Shown here: piece by piece, positions 6,485 through 13,706 of the stretch
Layout: each line of letters starts with the position of its first letter
How positions within the stretch are numbered: position 1 is the stretch's first letter
From: Bacteroidales bacterium
Lineage (GTDB): Bacteria; Bacteroidota; Bacteroidia; Bacteroidales; UBA932
Reading direction: 5' to 3'
Length of the DNA stretch: 20,033 bases
NCBI GenBank assembly: GCA_017472115.1
Contig: JAFUQW010000030.1
Coordinates: 1-20,033 of the forward strand
The notes under the pieces: model-generated
Database searches by the model: none
What the model was told of the DNA's origin: nothing
The model's input: only the letters and a program-made list of their open reading frames with translations
Position numbers and translations under genes: made by a program

Positions 6485-7403
6485 ATGAATCCTGCTTGAT
6501 GTTGACATCCAATTGCGGGAAAGGGAACTTTATGTCGTGCTTCGGAAGTTCGTTATAGATCTTTTCAAGTATGTCATAATTCACATCCCAGTAGTTCTCC
6601 TTCTTTACCCAGGCCTTCATGGTGAACTGTACGCCACTGTCCTTCAGTGCACTTAATGCCACAAAAGGATCGGCAGGAGCTCCTGTTTCTGCAGTGAGTA
6701 TCCTTTCGTCCCCGGACAGGAAGGTCATCAGAAGTTCCTTGGTCTGCTCGGATGAAGAACCGTATTCCACATCAATGCTCCAGTCAACTCGGCGCATAGT
6801 GTTCTGTGAAAAGTTGTTTATGGTATCGTTGGAAAGGATTCCGTTAGGGATTATGATGTTCCTGTTGTCAACTGTAGTAAGTTTGGTGCTTACTATGGTC
6901 ACTTCTGTCACCGTGCCTTCAAAGCCCTGGGCCTGTATGTAGTCTCCAGCCTTGAATGGCTTGAAGATAAGGAGCATTATACCGCCTGCGAAGTTCTGTA
7001 CGGTCCCGTTCAGAGCCATACCGATTGCCACACCTCCACCTGCAAGCAACGCTGCAAGTGAAGTGGTGTCGATGCCTAAGGTTCCGACAGTTATGACGAT
7101 GAGCATTACAGTCAGAGCAATGCTTGTCATACTGTTCACGAATGAGGCGATTGCGGCATCTGTCTTTCTTCTTTCAAAAATGCTTGCAAGAATCTTCTTG
7201 ATCTTCCTGATCAGCCATGCACCGATGATATAGATCAATATTGCGGCCAGCACTTTCAGTCCGAATGACAAGGCTTTGTCAACAAAATCGGACAGAAGGA
7301 CTTCCGCCGGAGTATTCTTCATTGTTTCGATGACTTCAGTCACCTTGCTCTCGATCGTGAGAGTGTCGGTTACGGGAGTCTGCAGGAACATTATTCTTCC
7401 CAT
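6483..7403 (-). CDS. MscS-family small-conductance mechanosensitive channel
   Basis: This inner-membrane channel opens under membrane tension to release small solutes during hypo-osmotic shock. The 306 residues are close to the E. coli MscS length (286). Three transmembrane segments lie near residues 44-68, 88-110 and 113-145. The third carries the Gly/Ala-rich pore helix (LLAGGGVAIGMALNGTVQNFAGG), then FKPFKAGDYI and the beta domain (NRNIIIPNGILSN near 182). The C-terminus KFPFPQLDVNI is family-typical. The start at 7403 lies 13 bases after the cysteate synthase stop, so this is the last gene of the eight-gene operon, followed by the terminator. An alternative ATG is at 7391. Placement after a sulfonate-forming enzyme may hint at solute efflux, but that is inference. 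Confidence 0.93.
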   Translation of the reverse strand: MGRIMFLQTPVTDTLTIESKVTEVIETMKNTPAEVLLSDFVDKALSFGLKVLAAILIYIIGAWLIRKIKKILASIFERRKTDAAIASFVNSMTSIALTVMLIVITVGTLGIDTTSLAALLAGGGVAIGMALNGTVQNFAGGIMLLIFKPFKAGDYIQAQGFEGTVTEVTIVSTKLTTVDNRNIIIPNGILSNDTINNFSQNTMRRVDWSIDVEYGSSSEQTKELLMTFLSGDERILTAETGAPADPFVALSALKDSGVQFTMKAWVKKENYWDVNYDILEKIYNELPKHDIKFPFPQLDVNIKQDS

Positions 7404-7416
7404 GTCAATTGAGTTT

Positions 7417-8703
7417 TCAGAACAACTTTTCCACCTCGGCCACTATAGTCTCGGCAGGAAGTGCCGGGTCGAGGACCAGATGTGGCTGTGCATAAACCAC
7501 GCCACCTTCGGATTTGGCACGTTCCTCGCCACCTCCGGTGATGTTGAGCATGATGACATCGTCTTTCTTGACCACACCGTCTCTTACTGCCTTGTAAAGT
7601 GAGCATACCGCTACAGCTGCTGCATTATGTATGTCGATGCCTTCGAGTCTGAGGAATTTCTCCTTCCACTCGTGCAGACCGCAGTTGCATACCTTGAAGA
7701 TGTCTCCTCCGGCGTCCTCGATCGCATCAAAGAGTCCTCCGGCCAGTGAGTATGGCGGTTTTCTGTTGGAGAGCACCTTGGCGTCGATCTCTGCAGCTGC
7801 CGCACGGGCTTCTTCCGGACTCATAGGGACAAGGGCTCTCTGATGGAGTTTCCAGGAGTCGTACATGATGGTGAAAGGTGCATTCTGCGACGGGTACAGT
7901 TTCATCTTGTGGTTGCCGAAACGGCCGTCATCAATGAGGCGAAGGTTGTTCTCCCATGCCGCAATTGTGCCTGTACCGCTTCCGATGGCCTGGAAATATG
8001 CATCAGGAATCCTGCCAATGACCTCGACTGCCGAGAGCAGTGTCGTGCCCATTCCGTCTCTTCTTGCCACATTCTTTGCTCCGCCTTCAGCTCTGAATCG
8101 AGGACTGGTGCATACAGCATCAGACAGTGCGATTGCATCAAAATAGTCCGAACCAGCAGGAGACGCTATGATCTTTACACAATCATTAAGCGGTTTTCTG
8201 AACCAGAGAGCATTGATGTTGTCGTATGGAATGGACAGCAGGAGAGGAATGTTGTTGTCCGAACATACTTTCGCAAATGCACGGGCAGTATTACCGGCAG
8301 ATGCCACTACAAGCACCTTGTCGTTGTCCTCTGGAAGTCTTGCGCACACCGAGTATGCTTCTGTCTCCTTGAAGGAGCATGTTTCCATCTTTGCACCTTT
8401 CTCAGGCCAGTAGCCGGAAAAAGTGATATAGAGGTTCTCGAGTCCGAGTTCGGCAGCAAGCTTCTCTGACTTGTAGGTCACGGGAGCACAAGAACCTTTC
8501 AGGGTCCTCTTGACAGGAAGCCATTCTGCATATCTGTAGAATCCGTCAAGGTCTTCGCGCGGGGTGAACCTGCTGTTGGCATATTCTGCTCTGATGAGGC
8601 CTGGCCTGCTGTCCTCGGGATCGGCAAGAGTCCAGCCTGCATCCTCGAATTTTCTACCGGAGCCTACATTGACAAGTTTGAATTCAGTTGGTTTGAAACT
8701 CAT
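7417..8703 (-). CDS. Cysteate synthase-like PLP enzyme (threonine synthase paralog)
   Basis: This fold-type II PLP enzyme of 428 residues would usually be named threonine synthase, but its motifs fit cysteate synthase better. That enzyme, known from Methanosarcina, converts O-phospho-L-serine and sulfite to L-cysteate. From memory of the archaeal protein, shared stretches are WLPV (61-64), TYKSE, FSGYWPEKGA (95-104), TCSFKE (108-113, Lys112 as Schiff-base lysine), ASAGNTARAFA, EGGAKNVARRDGMGT, YFQAIGSGTG, PPYS, and a late GGG. Threonine synthases normally have SFKDRG at the PLP lysine. In Bacteroidota such as Alistipes, cysteate feeds sulfonolipid (capnine-type) synthesis. The gene follows the HdrED fusion by 12 bases. 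Threonine synthase remains the alternative; no alignment could be run. Confidence 0.78.
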   Translation of the reverse strand: MSFKPTEFKLVNVGSGRKFEDAGWTLADPEDSRPGLIRAEYANSRFTPREDLDGFYRYAEWLPVKRTLKGSCAPVTYKSEKLAAELGLENLYITFSGYWPEKGAKMETCSFKETEAYSVCARLPEDNDKVLVVASAGNTARAFAKVCSDNNIPLLLSIPYDNINALWFRKPLNDCVKIIASPAGSDYFDAIALSDAVCTSPRFRAEGGAKNVARRDGMGTTLLSAVEVIGRIPDAYFQAIGSGTGTIAAWENNLRLIDDGRFGNHKMKLYPSQNAPFTIMYDSWKLHQRALVPMSPEEARAAAAEIDAKVLSNRKPPYSLAGGLFDAIEDAGGDIFKVCNCGLHEWKEKFLRLEGIDIHNAAAVAVCSLYKAVRDGVVKKDDVIMLNITGGGEERAKSEGGVVYAQPHLVLDPALPAETIVAEVEKLF

Positions 8704-8715
8704 GGTATATAGGTT

Positions 8716-10566
8716 TTAATTGTTTGATTTTTCATTTATGACCTCTGCAATGTCCCTGACAGGTCTGTCGGCATATCGGTTGAATGTACTCAGGCAGAGA
8801 GGACATGCTGTCACGATCACTTCCGGGTCTGCCGCAGTCAGGTTTCTGAGGGCATTCTCAGTCAGTGTCCTGCGTCTGTCGAATGTGAGAGTAAGACTTC
8901 CCAGGCTACCTCCGCAGCAGATGCTTTCCTTACCGGACTTCTCTGCTTCAACAAGGTTACCGGCCGCCTTCATGACATTTCTCGGAGCCTCATATATATT
9001 GCAGCCGCGTCCTAGCTCACACGGATCATGATATACATACTTCATTTCATCTTTTGAGATGCTGATTCTTCCTTCGTTGATGAGTCTCTCTATGTACTCA
9101 GTATGATGAAGCACTTCTATTCCTTCAAGCTTATATCTCTCCTTGAATATCTTATAACATATAGGACAGGACAGAAGAAGGATTGAAGCTCCCGATGACA
9201 TTATGATCTCTCTGTTCTTTTCCACCATCTGTCTTGCCTGATCAAGGCGGCCGGCCATCCACATCGGACGTCCGCAGCAAAGACCTCCGTCCTTATCCAT
9301 GATTTCATAGTTCACAGAAGCTTTTTTAAGAATAGAAGTCAACGAACGACTGATTGCAGGAGTCAGATTGGTCATACAGCCTTGAAAATACAGAACCTTT
9401 TCATTATTAGTCTGTAAAACATTATTGTTTGACTCTGTAACAAAATTGTTAAGGCTGTTTTTGAGACGATTTTCATCAATGTTCGAGTAATCCGGACTTA
9501 AATTATAATGTCTTGCGCTCCTTTGTGCAATCCTCATCTTATCGCCTTCGACACCCACCGGACATACTGCTGTACACTTGCCGCAGAGCAGACATTTGTC
9601 GCTTATTTCTTCGATTCTCCTTTCGTTATGCCGCTTGATCTGTCTGTTGAGATAGACGGTGGTATCCTTGGTATTTGCCTTGACCGCACTCATCGGACAG
9701 GCATCGATGCATACGCCGCAGCTCGGGCATGAATAGACCTCAAGCTTTGCATACCCTTTTCTGGCATTGCGGACCTGCAGACCGGCGTTCCTCATAGGGA
9801 TGAGCAGTATTTCAGCCGGTATGTGCATATATCTGCTGAAAGGCAGGATACACATGAATACTCCGAGAGCTATTGAATATGCCCACCAGGTAGGCAGCAT
9901 GTTCATCTGGTCTGCAAAGAAGAAATGCAGGACAGAATTAAGTGATTTGGTCAAGAAGGAGCCACCGCTGATGTCTGCGGTAAAGCCTTCCGCCAATAGT
10001 CTGAGCGGGAAGATGCACCAAAGAGCATAGAGGCCGATGAGGTCGGTGAAGCTTGCTCTCGTCGTACGTCTCATGCCGAAGAAGCGGGATCTGACCCTCT
10101 TGATGATTGCCAGTATGATTCCGCTCAACACCACGAGAAGCGCGAAGTCCATCAGGAAGAAGAAGAAGGATCCCTTCATCGTACTCTCGGTCACTGCAAC
10201 GAAATATCGGAAGAATATAGGGTACCATATCTGATGGACTCTTTGAGGAGTATATAGGAATACCTCGATATGGCCGATCACAATCAGCATGAACCAGCCG
10301 AAAGCGATGCTGGAGTGCATGTAGCCCAGCAGTTTGTTGCGTTTCCACAGCTTTACATGGAAGAGACAGTCACAGAACCAGTCCCTTATGTTCTTGGCCA
10401 TGATTTTCGGGTTGATAAGTGACAGGAAGAATGTCTTTCTGTCCTCTGATGAAAGCTGGAGAATCACACGCAGTGCTCCTGCTATGCACCATGTGAGCAC
10501 GAATATCATTCCTATAAGGAACGGAAGCACGAAATTATTGTAGCCGGAAAGATAAATCTCTCTCAT
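8716..10566 (-). CDS. Membrane HdrE-HdrD-like fusion (NarI-like anchor, 2[4Fe-4S], two CCG domains)
   Basis: This is a membrane-bound iron-sulfur oxidoreductase of 616 residues, probably linking an Hdr complex to menaquinone. Five hydrophobic helices lie near 11-36, 82-106, 132-157, 172-194 and 224-244, with His84, His99 and His248 as possible haem b ligands. Two ferredoxin-type clusters follow (Cys280/283/286/290 and Cys325/328/331/335). Then come two complete CCG domains for noncubane [4Fe-4S] clusters (Cys397, 430, 431, 467, 470 and Cys516, 550, 551, 588, 591). This order resembles DsrM-DsrK fused, or the EtfAB:menaquinone oxidoreductase family (formerly DUF224). No etfAB is present here; HdrABC-like partners are. 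The start overlaps the previous stop by 4 bases (ATGA). Confidence 0.88.
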   Translation of the reverse strand: MREIYLSGYNNFVLPFLIGMIFVLTWCIAGALRVILQLSSEDRKTFFLSLINPKIMAKNIRDWFCDCLFHVKLWKRNKLLGYMHSSIAFGWFMLIVIGHIEVFLYTPQRVHQIWYPIFFRYFVAVTESTMKGSFFFFLMDFALLVVLSGIILAIIKRVRSRFFGMRRTTRASFTDLIGLYALWCIFPLRLLAEGFTADISGGSFLTKSLNSVLHFFFADQMNMLPTWWAYSIALGVFMCILPFSRYMHIPAEILLIPMRNAGLQVRNARKGYAKLEVYSCPSCGVCIDACPMSAVKANTKDTTVYLNRQIKRHNERRIEEISDKCLLCGKCTAVCPVGVEGDKMRIAQRSARHYNLSPDYSNIDENRLKNSLNNFVTESNNNVLQTNNEKVLYFQGCMTNLTPAISRSLTSILKKASVNYEIMDKDGGLCCGRPMWMAGRLDQARQMVEKNREIIMSSGASILLLSCPICYKIFKERYKLEGIEVLHHTEYIERLINEGRISISKDEMKYVYHDPCELGRGCNIYEAPRNVMKAAGNLVEAEKSGKESICCGGSLGSLTLTFDRRRTLTENALRNLTAADPEVIVTACPLCLSTFNRYADRPVRDIAEVINEKSNN

Positions 10567-10901
10567 TGTCCGTCCTCCATTTTATATATGCGGCTTATGG
10601 AAAGGATAAGATGACGGGTGTTTATGCCTCGAGGGCATACCATCGTGCATTTTCCGCACAGCATACAGTTTTTCATCATTCTGAAGGCATCTGCTTCCTT
10701 TCCTCTCTGAAGACAAAGAAGCACTTTTCTGACACTCATTCCCGAGAACGAAGATGCAGGGCAGGTCGCGCTGCATGAGCCGCAGGCCATGCAGCGGGCC
10801 GCATCGGGCTCGATGCGGCAGAGCTCGTCGAATCGAGCTCGTCCGACCGTATCCAAGTTGATGGTGGAACTCGGAGAGATTCTGAATCCGAACATATTCA
10901 T
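10563..10901 (-). CDS. Second HdrC-like ferredoxin protein
   Basis: A 112-residue soluble protein with two [4Fe-4S] motifs, Cys37/40/43/47 (CMACGSCSATCP) and Cys79/82/85/89 (CMLCGKCTMVCP), each ending in the CP of bacterial-type ferredoxins. The layout is that of HdrC, which carries electrons between HdrA and HdrB. It is shorter than HdrC proteins of methanogens and about half the length of the other HdrC-like protein of this operon, lacking that protein's long tail. ATGA overlaps join it to hdrA upstream and the HdrED fusion downstream, so the three are probably made together. I infer that it passes electrons between HdrA and the membrane subunit. An ATG at 10895 is an alternative start. Confidence 0.87.
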   Translation of the reverse strand: MNMFGFRISPSSTINLDTVGRARFDELCRIEPDAARCMACGSCSATCPASSFSGMSVRKVLLCLQRGKEADAFRMMKNCMLCGKCTMVCPRGINTRHLILSISRIYKMEDGQ

Positions 10902-11920
10902 CTTTCGCTTCCTGTTATCTGTGAATGTATCTCAAGTACTGCAGACCGTGCTTCTGCCAATGTTTCCGGAACTGTCTTGGGACCTGTGCATGCACCGGCA
11001 TAGAAGATGCCTTTCTTCGGAGATGATGTGATGTGGAATACATTGTCACTGCTTTGCAGGAAACCGTCTGAATCGATAGGAAGAGCAAGCATTCCGGCAG
11101 TCTTTGTGCTGTCAGGATTGCAGACCATTCCGGACATGAGCACAAGAAGGTCGAGCGTTACCTTAATAGGCTTGCCGAGAAGCGTATCCTCTGCCTTGAC
11201 AATGACTTTTCCTTCGATGTCTTCACTGACTTCAGAAACTCTTCCTCTGATGAAGTGTATTCCGTAGTCACGTTGAGCCTTGGTGTAGAAATCCTCGAAC
11301 TTCTTGCCGAAAAGCCTTAGGTCCATATAGAAACAGTAAATGCTGGCATGAGGATACTTTTCCTTGAGCTCGATGGCCTGCTTTATGGCTGTGATGCAGC
11401 AGACTTTCGAACATTGCGTATTACGCGCCTTTTCATCACGTGATCCTACACAGTGGACGAAACCTATGGATTCCATCCGGGAATTATTTATTCTGTCATC
11501 ATCGCCTGTATTGAACCAGTTCTCAAGGTCTGCATTTGTGATTACCTGGTCATACACGCCGTAGCCGTATTCTTCCTTCTTCTCTGCTTCAAAGAGTCTG
11601 AATCCAGTGGTGATGAGAATATGCTTTGTGTTGATGGAAATACCGTTGGAAAGCATGATGTTGTAGCTTTCCTTCAGTCTGTTTATGAATGATATTTCTG
11701 TATTCAGGAAGATGTTGGCATCCTTGCATCCGGCTATGAGTCCGCTGACGAGATCCTGAGCCGGTGTCATGTCAGGAAAAAGCCTGTTCCAGCGTGCGAC
11801 ATGACCACCGAGCCTGTCGCCTTTCTCGATTATTATCGGAGAATATCCCAGCTTAAGTAGCTGGGAGGCGGCTTCCATGCCTGCAATTCCTCCTCCTATG
11901 ATTACGATTATCTCTTTCAT
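10898..11920 (-). CDS. hdrA: HdrA-like flavoprotein (short, QmoA-like)
   Basis: HdrA proteins hold FAD and split or pass electrons within heterodisulfide reductase-type complexes. This one has 340 residues. A Rossmann FAD motif opens the protein (IIGGGIAGMEAASQL, 7-21, then EKGDRLGGH, 32-40). The HdrA signature follows: HCVGSRDE with QCSKVCC (Cys157, 170, 174, 175), which binds a [4Fe-4S] cluster in known HdrA. A second FAD-contact stretch is IFYAGACTGPKTVPETL (305-321). It lacks the ferredoxin inserts of methanogen HdrA (about 650 residues) and is nearer QmoA or sHdrA in size. The start lies 3 bases after the hdrB stop; the stop overlaps the next start. Whether it bifurcates electrons cannot be told. 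Confidence 0.9.
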   Translation of the reverse strand: MKEIIVIIGGGIAGMEAASQLLKLGYSPIIIEKGDRLGGHVARWNRLFPDMTPAQDLVSGLIAGCKDANIFLNTEISFINRLKESYNIMLSNGISINTKHILITTGFRLFEAEKKEEYGYGVYDQVITNADLENWFNTGDDDRINNSRMESIGFVHCVGSRDEKARNTQCSKVCCITAIKQAIELKEKYPHASIYCFYMDLRLFGKKFEDFYTKAQRDYGIHFIRGRVSEVSEDIEGKVIVKAEDTLLGKPIKVTLDLLVLMSGMVCNPDSTKTAGMLALPIDSDGFLQSSDNVFHITSSPKKGIFYAGACTGPKTVPETLAEARSAVLEIHSQITGSER

Positions 11921-11923
11921 AGC

Positions 11924-12994
11924 CTAAAAGCATTTAAGGTTGGTGGGAAGGCCGGGACGAAGGATGTCCTTCTTATCCAGTCCTTTGTATTTGTCCTCAG
12001 GTGAGTATTCAATGCCTATCTTGTCGAGCAGCGGCTCGACAGCTACCTGATGAAGCTGCAGTCCGAGATCCCAAGGATCATATCCAAGAACAAGTCCGGC
12101 AACCTCTTCGTAAGTGAATACAGGAATTCCGAAACCGTCGGCTCCGTATGTCTTACCCTCGGTCTCGGCGATCACGTATTGCCATCTGTCAAGAAAATAC
12201 GGACATCCCGGACAATTGGTGATTATCATATCCGGCTTGTAAGGTTCCATCGATTCGAACTTCTTGTATGTATTTGACAATGAATATCCACGATTGGCTT
12301 TTACATGGTACTGTCTGAATCCGTAGCCGCAGCAGTGTCGTCGCTCCGGATAATCAATCACATTGCCACCCCACGATTCTATCATTCCTGCAAGTACATA
12401 TGGATATTCTGCACCTCCGACTCCTTTGGAAGGGAACATCTTCGCATAATGGCAGCCGATATGCTCCACGACTCTGAGCGGCTCTCCTGTATTCTTGTTT
12501 ATCAGATGGAATTTTGCTTTTTCTGCTATTTCGTTGCGGAACTTGTAAATCAGGTCGCTGGAGTGTGCGAGGTATTTTGGCTTCCTGAATTCCTTCCTGC
12601 ATGCCTTCCATAGCATTTCGCGGATGCGTGTTTCAAGTTCCGGAAATTCATGCCATGTCTCAAGGATCTCGCTATAATTTCCGAATGAAGTGATGCATGA
12701 AGCCACATAGTTTTCATATCCGGCTTCAGTCATAAGTGCGAACTGTCTGGCCACTATGGTCATGGCTGTCTCCTGCGGAATAGTGTCGCAGTGGTATGCA
12801 ATGCCTCCGCATGTTGTGTGGTGCTCTGTCTCATAGAAGTCCTTGCCGAGCACATCCCTGCATATCTCCATGAACATCCTCTCGGATCCGGGGAAGAAGT
12901 TCTGTCTGATGCAGCTTCTGACATAGAACCAGTGATCATCAGGAATTTCCTTCTGATAATCACTCCATATTTTCTGTTTGCCTTGGTATATCAT
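11924..12994 (-). CDS. hdrB: HdrB-like protein with one complete and one degenerate CCG domain
   Basis: HdrB is the catalytic subunit of heterodisulfide reductases and carries two noncubane [4Fe-4S] clusters at CCG domains. From ATG 12994 this protein has 356 residues. The C-terminal domain keeps all five ligands (Cys181; Cys221-Cys222 in HCCGYG; Cys261 and Cys264 in NCPGCP). The N-terminal domain keeps only Cys28, Cys62 (TCGG instead of CCG) and Cys100 (CITS instead of CxxC). Typical HdrB has about 300 residues, so there is a C-terminal extension. I chose 12994, 8 bases after the hdrC stop, over 13033, which would overlap hdrC by 31 bases. One cluster is probably intact; the other is altered or absent. 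Confidence 0.88.
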   Translation of the reverse strand: MIYQGKQKIWSDYQKEIPDDHWFYVRSCIRQNFFPGSERMFMEICRDVLGKDFYETEHHTTCGGIAYHCDTIPQETAMTIVARQFALMTEAGYENYVASCITSFGNYSEILETWHEFPELETRIREMLWKACRKEFRKPKYLAHSSDLIYKFRNEIAEKAKFHLINKNTGEPLRVVEHIGCHYAKMFPSKGVGGAEYPYVLAGMIESWGGNVIDYPERRHCCGYGFRQYHVKANRGYSLSNTYKKFESMEPYKPDMIITNCPGCPYFLDRWQYVIAETEGKTYGADGFGIPVFTYEEVAGLVLGYDPWDLGLQLHQVAVEPLLDKIGIEYSPEDKYKGLDKKDILRPGLPTNLKCF

Positions 12995-13002
12995 GTCTTG
13001 TC

Positions 13003-13701
13003 TTATTCGTTGTTGAAATGTCCTTCCGAACAATGCTCGAATGTGTGTCGGAAATATTCTTCCATAGACATGCCCATTTCACGGGCTTTTTCTCTGGAAT
13101 GTCTCTCAACGGTTTCCATCCTTTCAGTACCGCCTGTCACATCGAAGATGCTTTTGAGTTCGTCAAGTGACTCTTTCGGAATCTTTCTCAGGATGCCGGG
13201 ACCATTTCCTTTGAAATTGCCTCCGAGACGTGCGTAGCTGTCTTCATAGTGCTCCGTGTGCCATTTCCATACAGGGCCTGACTCGACGTGATCCTCCCAT
13301 CTGAATGTATCCGGATAAATGCAGTAGCCGTAATTGAGGATATTGTCCGTCATTATCTTTGTCAGCGGATAAAGCTGCCGTCCCTTTTCGGATTCTGTGA
13401 AGTATCCCAGCTTGGCAGAGAGATTTCTCAGGGCCATGATGACCAGTCCCGGACCGTTCTTCCGAGGGCAGCGGGTCAGGCAGGACATGCATTCTCCGCA
13501 ATACCATATCGTATCGCTTTTAAGAAGCTTTTCGATTTCTTCGTCATTGCCACGCTGGACTGTATCAACGATTTTCCTCGGATCATACCTGTAGAATTCG
13601 GCTGCCGGGCATATTGCCGTACATGTGCCGCAGTTGATGCAGGTCTTGAGTCCTTCCTTGACGCGATAATCCTCGCGAAGCATGTCATACAGTTTTCCCA
13701 T
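13003..13701 (-). CDS. hdrC: HdrC-like iron-sulfur protein with C-terminal extension
   Basis: A 232-residue soluble protein with two [4Fe-4S] motifs, Cys21/24/27/31 (CINCGTCTAICP) and Cys68/71/74/78 (CGECMSCLTRCP), in the spacing of HdrC. It should relay electrons to the HdrB-like protein encoded just after it. Residues 85-232 form a long extension rich in aromatic and charged residues with no recognised motif; it may hold the complex together. The start lies 5 bases after the antiporter stop. The operon encodes a second, shorter HdrC-like protein at 10563-10901, so the complex may hold two HdrC-type relays, as in HdrC1-B1-A-C2-B2 arrangements of sulfur oxidisers. Its specific partner is inferred. 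Confidence 0.9.
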   Translation of the reverse strand: MGKLYDMLREDYRVKEGLKTCINCGTCTAICPAAEFYRYDPRKIVDTVQRGNDEEIEKLLKSDTIWYCGECMSCLTRCPRKNGPGLVIMALRNLSAKLGYFTESEKGRQLYPLTKIMTDNILNYGYCIYPDTFRWEDHVESGPVWKWHTEHYEDSYARLGGNFKGNGPGILRKIPKESLDELKSIFDVTGGTERMETVERHSREKAREMGMSMEEYFRHTFEHCSEGHFNNE

Positions 13702-13706
13702 ATCTG

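Noticed and set aside
7843..8469. 208-codon open frame on the plus strand
   Set aside because: It is antisense to the cysteate synthase-like gene, whose motifs are unambiguous; the translation is Cys/Arg-rich with no family motif.
10563..13701. Anaerobic glycerol-3-phosphate dehydrogenase (glpABC) or lactate-utilisation (lutABC) operon
   Set aside because: The flavoprotein has the HdrA CVGSRDE and CSKVCC motifs rather than GlpA features, and no LutB/LutC-type protein is present.
8716..13701. Dissimilatory sulfate reduction cluster (qmo with apr)
   Set aside because: No aprAB, sat or dsrAB is present; QmoB-like domains are absent. Only HdrA size and the membrane subunit recall Qmo.
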